Positions 1-10,263 of a stretch of 64,000 nucleotides of DNA are shown piece by piece. A model generated the notes under the pieces. The model was not told the origin of the DNA, made no database searches, and was given only the letters and a program-made list of their open reading frames with translations. Within the stretch, counting starts at the first letter, position 1. Every line of letters starts with the position of its first letter. A program made the translations under genes and the position numbers. Location: the NCBI RefSeq assembly GCF_023078275.1, contig NC_062971.1, forward strand, positions 4,526,001-4,590,000. Direction: 5' to 3'. Source of the DNA: Leguminivora glycinivorella. Its lineage: Eukaryota > Arthropoda > Insecta > Lepidoptera > Tortricidae.

Positions 1-1
1 C

Positions 2-616
2 TTGATCTATGGTATATATGACATCTGTGGCATGGACGCTTTTTGGGCCGAGAAGTCAATGCCTATCGCGGTTGCGCGGAACTCATATATTATTCACCAG
101 CGGACTGTAACACTTAGGGTTGTCTCCGAACGAAAGCGCGCTCGATGTTACTAATGGCCGCGGCCTCTTCGCTGTCCCTTCAGCTGGAACACGCATGCAT
201 CCCAATTTTCCCCTCCCCCAAGCGCTGACATTACTGAACGACATATTGCTCAGTGACGACCACCTGAACGTATTTGTAACAACCGAGACCAAGTTCCTAG
301 CCGCACCATATCGTTATATTGAGAAAATTGTTACCACCAGCTCTAGCTCAGCCTATTATTTATCAAATTATTATTGATCCTAATTGTACATTATGACATT
401 ATTTTAATATTTGATCGGTATATTTTAATTGTATTTAAGTTTGACATTGTTAATTAATTATTGATGTATAATTTGTAATTACTTAAAAGTTATTAGGTAA
501 TGCATGTTAGACACTAAGTAATATAATGCCAATTTGCATGTAAGGTTAATCTGTCAGTGCCAATTGAATGAAATAAATGAAAAATGAAAATTGAAAATTG
601 AAATTGAAATTGAAAT
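2..616 (+). pseudogene. Frameshifted coding remnant with 3' tail, probably the end of a retroelement
   Basis: Positions 2-151 read openly in one frame (includes DICGMDAFWAEKS). Positions 120-377 read openly in another (includes LPQALTLLNDILLSDD) to a TGA. The two overlap, as expected of one coding sequence broken by a single indel near 120-150. An AT-rich 3' region follows and ends at about 568-615 with AATAAATG and short repeats of the GAAATT/GAAAATT type, a tail style common for non-LTR elements. I do not recognise the protein. The 5' part lies outside the window. It could instead be the 3' end of a decayed host gene. Confidence 0.35.
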
Positions 617-787
617 AGGTATTGAGCAGGACCGGCTTGGTCATAGTCACAATCGCTCGGCGGACGAAAAACGAAGTCTTCGCGCCATTATGGAAATTTT
701 CTTACCATTTCTCGCCGATTACATTTCAACGTGTTAGTTTTTATTGCAAAAAATAGCTACAATTACGATGAGGAGCGTGGTTGATAT

Positions 788-820
788 CCGATATCGGATC
801 GGATAATGTGAAAACGCACA
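788..820. mobile_element. MITE end fragment (GTGCGTTTTC family)
   Basis: TCCGATATCGGATCGGATAA followed by a GAAAACGCAC end matches the right arm of the complete 137-bp element at 52712-52848. Only one arm is present here. Confidence 0.6.
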
Positions 821-1246
821 AAAGCTGGATTGCTATTTTATTTCAATCATCAATTAGCAGAGGCCTAAATTAATTATTTAGTTAATAGTCGTTAATGAAC
901 CAATAAAATTATTGTATTACTGGGAATGTTCGGTAATAGTTTGTGCCAACAAATTTTAATATTTGTACAATAAACAGAGTAAAGCTAACACCTAAATTCA
1001 GTGAGAATTTGTTAAACAAATACCGATGTATAAAATACACTGACTGTTGATTAGGTAAAATTAAAATCAATTATAAAGTAATGAAAACAGGAAATTATGA
1101 TAAAATTAGCATTAAGTAACAAAATTTAGTATTATGATCACTTACCCAAAGACATGTTACTATAGGTTTCATTAAATCCACCTTTTAATGAGAAATTTAA
1201 CATCATTTTAGGTCACACATAGCAAATTTTACTATGGGATCAGCCG

Positions 1247-1382
1247 GTGTAGCCGAATGGTAATCGTCGACGCCAGACGCCGACAGAAATGCAGTCTGGC
1301 TCTGTCACGCTAATACGCAAGAGCGATAGAGATAGATAGCTACGAAAGATATCGTGAGCTTTTGTCCATTTGACTACGTACC
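1247..1382 (+). mobile_element. TAGCCGAATGG-family MITE, degraded copy
   Basis: Starts TAGCCGAATGG and contains CTGGCTCTGTCACGC and GCGATAGAGATAGATAG. It ends in a decayed inverted end (TTTGACTACG). The same blocks in the same order occur at 16358-16705, 21188-21351 (inverted), 53359-53511 and 62361-62685, with an end fragment at 17417-17443. The ends TAGCCGAATGGCA/TGCCATTCGGCTA are inverted repeats, which suggests a non-autonomous DNA element. Confidence 0.7.
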
Positions 1383-1785
1383 CAGCCCCGAAATCACGAA
1401 AATATGTATCTTCTGAGGGTTTCATATGTGGTTACTGGTTAGGTTGATATTTCCTATGGGAGAGTACATTTTTATTTTGCGCTTTGGGGATTGGTCCCAT
1501 AGTAAACGTTGCTCAGTATCACCTAAATATTGACGTCTTCCAATAAATTCTCTCTATTATTATTATTGTTCTCTTTTTTTCTCGTTTTTTTGTTATCTAC
1601 CTTTCGTGACGCATTGGTTTTACTTTAATGTCATGTAAACATGTTTTAACTAATAAATAAATAAATAGTTTTCGTTAATTATCATTTAATTGCATAAATA
1701 AATCAAACAAATAAAAACATGATAAAATTACTTAAAACTAAATACCTAACCTACTTATAAATAAAAAAATTGGCCTAAATCGCCG

Positions 1786-1914
1786 TCAATGGGCAAGGCA
1801 AGCCTTCTGGGTAAGGCTGGCAGCATTTCCACGCTGTATAGCGATACTTATACGTTGCGCGAAATACTGGCCAGCCCTCTGGTCGCCTGAGGTCTCTATT
1901 AGGCGAGACGACAA
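1786..1914 (-). pseudogene. LINE ORF2 C-terminal fragment
   Basis: The minus strand reads a short frame containing RISIAIQRGNAASL and stops at 1786. A second independent fragment at 58203-58320 encodes RIGIAVQRGNAARL, so this is the conserved C-terminus of a dispersed non-LTR retrotransposon ORF2 (Jockey/R1/CR1-like; clade not resolved). The A/T-rich AAATAAATAAAT stretch at about 1640-1780 is probably its 3' UTR and tail. A SINE inserted just upstream at 1929-2102 separates it from further ORF2 sequence. Confidence 0.6.
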
Positions 1915-1928
1915 ATCTTTATACATAC

Positions 1929-2102
1929 ACATACATACAATCACGCCTGTATCCAATAAAGGGGTAGGCAGAACACATGAAACTACTAAAGTTTGCCACT
2001 CTTGGCAAATAAGGGGTTGAAAGAAAACGAAACTGTGACATTGCAGTGACAGGTTGCCAGCCTCTCGCCTACACCACAATTTAACCCATATCCCATAGTC
2101 GC
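1929..2102 (-). mobile_element. SINE-like repeat (GGGGTAGGCAGA family), truncated, with target duplication
   Basis: Shares CCTGTATCC, AAAGGGGTAGGCAGA, CTTGGCAAA, GTGACATTGCAGTGACAGGT and GCCAGCCTCTCGCCTA with the copies at 3533-3771, 12288-12530 and 49104-49334. A CATACATACA microsatellite adjoins the tail side. It is flanked by a perfect 14-bp direct repeat, ATCTTTATACATAC, at 1915-1928 and 2103-2116, the expected signature of LINE-mediated retroposition. The distal third found in other copies (GGGTGGTGAAATTC region) is absent. I see no clear pol III A/B boxes, so the origin of the family is uncertain. Confidence 0.75.
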
Positions 2103-2566
2103 ATCTTTATACATACTGTATGTTTTCGTTAATTTTGTATGTGCAGGTAAATTAAAACTGTAAAAAGTGGCAACCCTGAGGCTAGTTCGCGTGCCCTATC
2201 AAACAGCAGCGAAGTGCAAGGGATTGAAAGAATCGTTTAAACGGGATGACGTATCGGCTGCGCACTAACGCGAATGTTTTATTTTAAGCTGCGAGCTTTG
2301 CCTTTGAAACTGCAGTGTGTGAACGATAAATATTATATTTCTTTGCGTTTGTGCTTTGTGCGGAGCGGAGTGGAATATTTCCACAAATTTAAGTGATTTC
2401 ATTGTAGTTTATAACGCAAAGGCTCGTTGGAGTTTATATCGCAAAAATATTGTATAACATAACGTGATATTGAAGATGTTACTCGACTTTATAGTCTCTC
2501 AAAACGTCTCCGATAATCGCAATTTGCGAATTATTGCGGCATTAACTAGATCCTTAGTATTAGTAA

Positions 2567-2763
2567 GGTACAGCGGAGCAAATCTCGACTGGGGGACATA
2601 TGTAACTTGTCAATTTTTTCCATGTTTTACAATGTTTGCATTATTAAATAGAGTGTCCACCGGTTATACATGGTAGGCGTGTTTAGTGGATACATATAAA
2701 ACTCAACATCATAGTGTAATAATGGAAAAAATGGATTAGTTACAATTGCCCCCCAGTCGAGAG
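2567..2763. mobile_element. GGTACAGCG MITE, right end truncated
   Basis: Begins GGTACAGCGGAGCAAATCTC and ends in the inverted block CCCCCCAGTCGAGA, then loses the last 16 or so bases of the right TIR. The interior matches the complete copy at 30749-30960 (for example GAGTGTCCACCGGTTA and CATCATAGTGTAATAATGG). Confidence 0.85.
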
Positions 2764-3532
2764 TCTGTCTTATTGACAGATCAAGATCATCTTAAGCTGG
2801 CCATACACGCTAGGTGGATTGGACTCTTTTGGCAACATACCTAAATTGCCATTATTTCAAAGTGTATTTTCATCTATTTCATGTTAATTATATACATTTT
2901 CCTGAAATCAGACCGAAAACTATACCTACATTCATATCTGTTGCAAATGTGGCAATCTTCATATGTTTATAAACAAAGCTTGGAAAATTAGGTTACTATT
3001 ACTTACTTATCTATTGTACAATTGGTAGATTTGTTTCATATTCAACAACCTAATAAATCAATTAATATTGGGATACTTTCATAAACAAATGCTTAGTAAA
3101 TTCTGTTTAGTATAACACACAAAAGCACCTAACATATAAAAAGTGAAAAATATCGTGAATGTGGCTGCCATTACGTGTTACAAATTTTCCCCCGTGTGAT
3201 GTTGCATTTGTCTAATCACGTGTCCCTTCCACAAACACAATTCATTTGCGAGTTCTACCGGTAGAGGACTTATTCAGCGACGTTCAAATCTAAAACGGTG
3301 CCAATTTGATATCAATAACGATCCAAACCTCTTCACACAAAGGTGCCCTACCTACCGAGCGTACGAAATCGCGTATTATTTTTTTATAGTGATAGCATCA
3401 AACAAGACGACCGTAGATATACATATTATACATATGTAATCAAGCAGCAACAGAAGAGACACTTACCTACCTAAATTTTACCTTAGCGACACTTAATTTT
3501 ACAACAACAACAACAACATACGATTGTATTGT

Positions 3533-3771
3533 ACAGGCGTGATTACGCCTGTATCCTATAAAGGGGTAGGCAGAACACATGAAACTACTAAAGCTTCAGT
3601 GCCACTCTTGGCAAACAAGGGATTGAAAGAAAACGAAACTGTGACATTGCAGTGACAGGTTGCCAGCCTCTCGCCTACGCAACAATTTAACCCATATCCT
3701 ATAGTCGTCTTCTACGATACCCACGGGAAGAAAGGGGGTGGTGAAATTCTTAACCCGTCACCACACAATTT
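3533..3771 (-). mobile_element. SINE-like repeat, near full-length copy
   Basis: Inverted relative to the copy at 12288-12530. It carries CCTGTATCCTATAAAGGGGT, GCAGTGACAGGTTGCCAGCC, TTTAACCCATATCC and AAAGGGGGTGGTGAAATTC, and ends at GTCACCAC. The tail side adjoins an (ACA)n-type stretch. This copy includes the distal third missing from 1929-2102. Confidence 0.75.
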
Positions 3772-4324
3772 TAATTTTTAAATTAACGGAAAAATTGAAA
3801 AATGCACACCTCCGGCAGGCATATATACTAACTAAGAACGTAGTTCAATGCAAAATATCTGAGGAAGGTAACTCTTACCACAAAGTCTGCACTCTCTGGG
3901 AATACCAGTGAGATGCCGGCGTATTCTTGGTGACAATTTGATTCCAATATCATTTTCACACTCGAAAACGCAGTTTGAATAAAGCCACAGGAAGGGACAC
4001 CTACGTCACAGAAGTGGGGTAATCAACATTGACACAAAGTCGGCAAACAGCATTAGCGCGTATAGAGATTTACGACACAACGACACGGGGCCAACATTTC
4101 CACGGGCCTCGTAAATTATTTTAGCGCTCGGACAAGGATTTTGTTGCGGAATACATTTTATTTGACATCGTCGGTGTAGTTTGGAGGACATGTTGTTAAA
4201 AGTTGCTCTTGAAATTTTAGGGCTGATATAAATATAAGGTCTATGTTTGTTAGACGTAGTTTGACACTTCAACTTAAAGCCGTTTTATAGTATAGAAGGC
4301 TGGATGAAATTCCTTCAAATGGCT

Positions 4325-4362
4325 GAGCTTAGGTTGATCTGTGTAAGGTGTCCCCCATTATA
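4325..4362 (+). mobile_element. tRNA-SINE 3' fragment
   Basis: GAGCTTAGGTTGATCTGTGT followed by AAGGTGTCCCC matches the 3' end of the SINE at 16418-16655. Only the tail part is present. Confidence 0.5.
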
Positions 4363-4697
4363 AAAAAGTGTCAAAAGGCATAGCATGAATGGAATGAATA
4401 AAAAATTTTATTATATGAGTGACACCTTTATCGACCTGTACTCAAATTCGTACTCTTTAAATCTGACACACAATGGTATGTTTAATCTAAAATTAAGTAT
4501 TTTATTAAATAAATGTTTTTAATAAAAAAAAAGTTAAGGGATTACGAGTCTTTGCAATAGGAATGACGACTACATAAAAAAATTACATTCTGTTTAGTCC
4601 GTCTGTTAGATCGCCCAAAAATACTGAACAGATATTTTTTCTAATTAAATAAAAAATACAAAGATATAGAGCATCAAAGTTCCGGAGTGATGGCTTG

Positions 4698-4740
4698 TGA
4701 CGTCACTTATAAGTAAAAATTGTACCTAGGCGTGACGTCA
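4698..4740. promoter_or_regulatory. Pair of perfect CRE palindromes
   Basis: TGACGTCA occurs twice, at 4698-4705 and 4733-4740, start-to-start 35 bp. This is the consensus site for CREB/ATF bZIP factors. No gene or promoter is evident nearby, and the surrounding sequence may itself be repetitive, so function is unproven. Confidence 0.35.
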
Positions 4741-5624
4741 CGCGAAACTTCAACGCACTGTACCGTCGTCATTTTTCGTTTACGAGAAAAAAGAAAAAAT
4801 ACGTGTCTAAAATTCTTTCATAATGTAACTGACAGACTAATTAGTTTTTTTAGGCGTCTCGCCTATTCCCCGCCTATTCGTATTTTAAACCTTTATGTAT
4901 TGTAAATAAATATTGGACATTACCTATACCACTTGACTAAGATATTGCATACCGCCATTGGAATGTTGTTAATATTTTCCCAAGAAATAAAATTGTTTTT
5001 ATTAACTACGTGGTCATTGAAATTATATTTTGAGTAAATATTCGACCATACTTTAACTTTTGGCCTGTCGGTCCATTTGGCAGGATAGTTTTCGGTGAGC
5101 TTATAATATTTCTAATATGTTCTAGTTTTACGAGATATGATAGTTAAAAGTACCAAGGAACAAGTATATAAGCGAACTTAACCCCCATATGTACAAGCCC
5201 TTAGTCCTAGACAACACTTAATCACACTTAACCCTGACTCCGCCCGAGTTTTATTCGTCGTAAAGATTTTTACAGCTCCCGATCACCTCGTGTCGCTGGA
5301 AGCCATTCCCGATGGGCAATAAACCAGCCTCGGCTAGTGATGTGACGGTAACTGGAACATTTATTTATTCAATCAAATTAGTAATACAGCATTACAGTAT
5401 ACACTAAAGCACTGTGAAACTATATCAAAAAAATACAAAACAAAATAAAAGACACGGCGATGTTTACGGTGATAAAAATCGCCGTGTCTCTTTTAATACT
5501 TTTGTTCGTTTTTAAAAAATAATACAAATTAAACATTAAACTACAGAATACAAAACAAGACACAAACGATAAATAATACAAATTAAACATTAGATTTATT
5601 AACATTAGGTACGCCCAACTGGTT

Positions 5625-6540
5625 TCACCAGCCCAACTGGTAAAGGCTCTCTTTGCTATTCGAAAACAGATAGCAAATTGCATTTTATCCACAAGAGTGC
5701 AAAGTAATTTCATACAAATTTTAACTTGATGTCTTAAGTGGACTGGTAGATTTTACTTAGAAATGATGATTTTGAATCATAAATCAATGGGAAATAAATG
5801 GGAAAGTGTGTGTGTGTGTTTGTTTGTTTGTCCTTCTTTCACGGCAAAACAGAGCGACGAATTGAAGTGATTTTGTTAGTGGATATAGAGTGTAAGGGGA
5901 GAGTGACATAGGCTATTTTTTGTCTCTTTCTAACCCTCCACTTCCCTAAAATGAGTGATGGAAGTTTATATGGAGCATTCCGCATTTTCGAATTAAACGC
6001 GAGCGAAGCCGCGAGCAAAAGCTATAATTTAATAAATTGATGGACTCGATAAATTTATTAAATATTTATGATTCAAAATCATCATTTAGTTTGAAAAAAA
6101 AAAATTTAATTTTAAATTATTTATTCAATAAAAGTGAACAGTTTACTGTAGAACAGTTTGTTGGCAGGAATAGCCGCTCCCTTTCATCACATTTACTGTT
6201 GTTTCTTAACCTTAGGTGCTAAAGTGTTAGTACAAGTTACAAACATAGTTAGTTACTTAATACTAATTACTAAATTATTTTATTTTATTTTAATTACGTA
6301 ATTTTATTAACTAAAGTTGCTATCAGTTTCAAATTGTTTCAACATAAACTTTTTTAATTTTGATTTAAATACATTTTTGCTGGTGCTTTTTCTAATGCTT
6401 AATGGTATATTGGTAATGGTAATGGTATTTAAAGTAGTTAGTATTTTATTCGTGTTGGTGTGGTGAAAATTTTTGTATTTCACTCGGTGGCAAGTTTGTT
6501 CAACTTCGTGCCTCGAAACCCCCACATTGCTCAAGATTCC
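5625..6540 (+). mobile_element. Dispersed repeat, copy A, interrupted by a second repeat
   Basis: The left part (GGTAAAGGCTCTCTTTGCTA, CGAAAACAGATAGCAAATTG) and the right part (TTTCACTCGGTGGCAA, CAACTTCGTGCCTCGAAACC, GCTCAAGATTCCA) both align with 37769-38070. There the parts sit about 60 bp apart. Here they are separated by the insertion at 5793-6028 and more. Unclassified family with no coding capacity seen. Confidence 0.65.
5793..6028 (+). mobile_element. AAATGGGAAAGTGTGTGTGT ... GCGAGCGAAGCCGCG repeat, copy A
   Basis: Opens with TAAATGGGAAAGTGTGTGTG and closes with GCGAGCGAAGCCGCGAGCAA. Internal blocks GAGCGACGAATTGAAGTGAT, GAGAGTGACATAGGCTA and TCTAACCCTCCACTTCCCTA are shared with 14493-15055. 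It is inserted inside the repeat at 5625-6540. The exact class (MITE or LINE-derived) is not resolved. Confidence 0.7.
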
Positions 6541-6613
6541 ACCTCTCAAAATATTATCGGTAGTACGTAATTTCAGTAGAAAAGGTATAATTTTAATTAC
6601 TTATTCTCATATT

Positions 6614-6977
6614 ATACACGTTAAACTTCCGTGAGACATATTCAAATAATTAATTGAAATACGGTTGTACTCACGTTATTATATCGCTATTGCTGCGACA
6701 TGTTTCGGGCCAATTCGGAGGCCCCTCTTCAGGCGTATAGGAGTTCACGCGACGGCTAGACTCCGCAAACTGAACGCGCCGCTCGCCGCTCCGCCCGCTG
6801 CGCGCGCGCTGATAGGACGGGGGAGGGGGGCGCAGAGCAGTCTGCTGCTGTAGTTGTTGTGTAGAGTTCTGGTAGCGCGGCTGTGTCGACCGATGGAGGT
6901 AAGCACACTGCACTCACTGTGTCCACACGATTGTCAATAGCGATATAATAACGTGAGTACAACCGTATTTCAATTAA
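6614..6977. mobile_element. GC-rich TIR element with 13-bp flanking direct repeat
   Basis: The arms ATACGGTTGTACTCACGTTA (left, from 6659) and its inverse (right, to about 6969) are long inverted repeats that run on through TTATATCGCTATTG. The interior is strikingly GC-rich (GCTCGCCGCTCCGCCCGCTG, GGACGGGGGAGGGGGGCGCA) against AT-rich surroundings. TTATTCTCATATT occurs at both 6601-6613 and 6978-6990, consistent with a target duplication. The left outer segment ACGTTAAACTTCCGTGAGAC recurs alone at about 10219. Confidence 0.7.
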
Positions 6978-7084
6978 TTATTCTCATATTTATGGGATAT
7001 TCCCCTTGCGGGAAAATCTTTCCCAAGCGTAATTTCCAATAACATGCCCATCACTAGTTGAAGTTTTCAATGAAGGCCGTCGGA

Positions 7085-7226
7085 ACAATAACGAGCGGTC
7101 CCGGGTTCGGTTCCCGGCCGGACATCAGCGGGTTTTGATTGGACCGAAGCCTTTTTAGATTGTCGGTTATTGTCAGTACCATGGCGGGATTAAGGTCTTG
7201 AATCAGGGTCATGGAAGGGCTAAGAC
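7085..7226 (+). mobile_element. tRNA-derived SINE-like fragment
   Basis: GGTCCCGGGTTCGGTTCCCG contains a B-box-like GGTTCGGTTCC with flanking stem bases resembling a tRNA T arm, followed by a non-tRNA body. No complete cloverleaf or credible A box is visible, so this is not called as a tRNA gene. Confidence 0.4.
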
Positions 7227-9149
7227 TTTTTTATATTATATTTATACACAACCAATGTACTTAATTGGAATCAACCCGCAGTACTTACAGAGGCAACTAA
7301 CTCAATCATTTAAATTAATACCTATAAATCAATACCTATTAGACCATTTATTACGAAAATGTCAATCTTGAATAACAGTGATTTCACTGATTTTCACTCA
7401 ATATTAATACATTTACCAAATATGCATAGCTATAGTAACATAATCCACATTAGGAAAATTCGAAAAGTCGCTTGTTAAAGACTTTTAATTAAACATGATA
7501 CTTAAGTCAGGTCTACTACTGGGACTTAACTACATATTAGCAAATTGATTTTAACATTTATTATTCAATTTTGTTGCAACTTTTTCAAAATTTCAAAATA
7601 CTCCTTACTAGATATTTTCACCAGAAAATTCTCATGTAGGTTGTTAATGAAACATTCCCTTTAAAATTAAGATTTAGGATGTTTTACGCGCATTCTCAAC
7701 GGTTGACGATCGCTTCATTTGATGTCTGAGTTATACCTCAGTTTTTATTATCAAATGTCATAGAAATTGATCACATAACTTGGCAAAACATGTACTAAGG
7801 ACAACATTTACTATTTTGGAAACTTTTTTTTTTTTCGGTGTATGTCTAACAATGGATCATTATGTTCATCATTACGGGTTTTTTTTTTCATATTTTTCAT
7901 TGATCCAGTTTACTAATTACAAAACAACTACTATTATTGGATTCGACCAATGTTCATGAATCTTTACAGAAAAAAATGAGACTCATCTCTGGCTTCACAC
8001 CATGTTCTGTCAAATCTATATCTAATATGTTTACAAAGTTAGTACAAACGAAACTTATGTTGATCCTCATGTAAGTTGTAAATTAATTAACTTTCTTGTC
8101 TCAACCGGCTGTTAATTATACTCTTACTATCTATATAGTATAACTATCAAATAAAAATAAAGTATTCTGGAAGCTTGTTGCTAAAGACAAGATTATGCAT
8201 TTAATGCCATCTCTTGACACAGGGTTCAAACTTTTAGGACCGCGGTTGACAAATTGACCCTTACCTCTTATTTAACTGATATGCAATGTGTTCATCGCCA
8301 TTAACTCATTAGTCAAGACTCAATCGCCGTCTACACGAGCTAAATTCGGTAACTTGATTTTCAGAGGTAAGATGTTTTTATTTCTTTTTGACACTATTCA
8401 TCATCAATTATTAAAAGATTCGCATCATTAAAAGTTACGTTTTGCAATTTATTTTTATTTTTCTGCATTTCAATTAGTTTAGAAATAATACATTGATATT
8501 TCAAAACTATACTTAAACTTGAACACTTTTATAATACGAGTAACTATTTACATCCAACAGTTATTTTACGCTTAACTGAATTATCGTATTGTCTTTATTA
8601 TTATCTATCTTCAGCAGCGCGACTCGGCCAATAAAATAATTTCTGATTTCTCTAAAATTGAACACCACGTTGAATATACATCAGTTACGGACATACATAA
8701 CTTCTTACTTATTTTAAATAAGTATCATACGATTTTCAATTAAGTTCTATTAACAATCATTATTAATCTATGTATTTCTTTTTTTATACGCTAATATAGA
8801 TTACTACTATATTATTGCGATCAGTATCATAATTATCGTATAAACTCAGGTGATCACTTTTTGTGTTATATTTTTACCACGAATGTTATGGAAAGTACCA
8901 CACAAGTCAGGTAACTTTCAAAAACTTTCAATTTTACGTTCATTTTCCATCATTAATTAAGCAAACACCAAGTACTTCAATATATCTTTTACTATTTTAT
9001 GACATTTATCATTCTAGTTACTTGTTTTATTCGCAGGTATGGAAAATAATATTTCTAGAAATGTCATCTGGCTTAGTGATTTTTTTTTTAAACCAGAAAA
9101 GTTTACTAACGACTCTTCAAGTTTTTATTTTGAAGGAAGAAAAAAAAAG

Positions 9150-9190
9150 GCAAAAACTACGCTTCCGGCGGGATTCGTACCCGCATCAAC
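9150..9190 (-). mobile_element. tRNA-derived SINE remnant
   Basis: The minus strand contains GGGTACGAATCCCGCCGGAA, a B-box plus T-arm-like motif, then GCG and a TTTTTGCC run. There is no acceptor stem or A box close enough for a functional tRNA. Confidence 0.4.
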
Positions 9191-10212
9191 TCGTTATGCT
9201 TCATACAATCAATCATTAAGCTTCATGGTTTCTACACAAACGAATATATGTACCAATTTACCTATGTACTGAATGTTTTTGCACTACGTGTCTTCTTTTT
9301 TTTTTTTTGGCTCAACAATATACCTTTTCAAATTCATAATAAAAAAAAACTATGTCTGTAATTTTATTTATATTTAACACGAATTATGACATTATATGGA
9401 AATCGTTTTCACAGAATATATACCTAATTAGCTTGTTTTCTCAATAATGCCAAACTAATTTATTTATACTCCAATGAAGAAAAAACCATAGCTAACAATT
9501 GGCTGGGTATTTTTTTTTACAGACGGCTTCATCAGCTACACAAAAGATTGCATTAAATATGTAGTTAAAATATGACGTCCAATCAACTGTTATCATTTTC
9601 ATTAGTGTATTTAAATTACTTCAGGATTTACACTCTGTGTACTTGAGCCACATATTCATGTAATGCTACGTTTCTCGATCATGTATCTTCAAGACTTACT
9701 CAGTCTTAAATTAACTATATTGTACGAAGGCAAATATTATATTCAACTTTCAGTAACTAAGATTTGTGTAGAATGTGCATCCAAATAGCAATTACTCAAC
9801 ATTTTTTTTTGATTTATTAAATCTAGATTCAGATATATAAGGGTTTTACGTTCAGTCTCAATTCAATCACATTTTTGATTCCTATACTATTATGTTTCAA
9901 AAACAAAGTATTCAGTCAAAATAATTTTAATTTTATTTTGACTCCCAGGAAATTACGTAATTTCTTTGAAATCTAACCGGGAAACATACATAATTGGTCC
10001 TAACAAATTACATCAAAACGTTAAAAAGTACTTCGTACCGTTAACAATTATTATTCTTTCCATATCTCGGGTCCATGAAATATAATTTTGACTTGCATGA
10101 CAATAATAGTACTTTGTATTTAATCGCATATCCATACTGGATAACTTCTGATACCTTACTACGTAATATTGTCACTTGGCATATTAAATAAATATTTCTA
10201 CCATGTATTTCC

Positions 10213-10263
10213 ATTTTATACACGTTAAACTTCCGTGAGACATATTCAAATAATTAATTGAAA
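10213..10263. mobile_element. End fragment of the 6614-6977 family
   Basis: TTATACACGTTAAACTTCCG and TATTCAAATAATTAATTGAA match 6612-6660 almost exactly, then diverge after TTGAAA. It is a solo outer arm of that element. Confidence 0.6.

Noticed and set aside
7085..7226. tRNA gene
   Set aside because: B-box-like region without a foldable cloverleaf; more like a SINE remnant.
9150..9190. tRNA gene
   Set aside because: Only a T-arm/B-box region is present; no acceptor stem pairing or A box.
8863..9272. Plus-strand frames of 77-118 residues
   Set aside because: Rich in Phe/Tyr/Lys/Ile from AT content and crossing a SINE remnant; no coding support.
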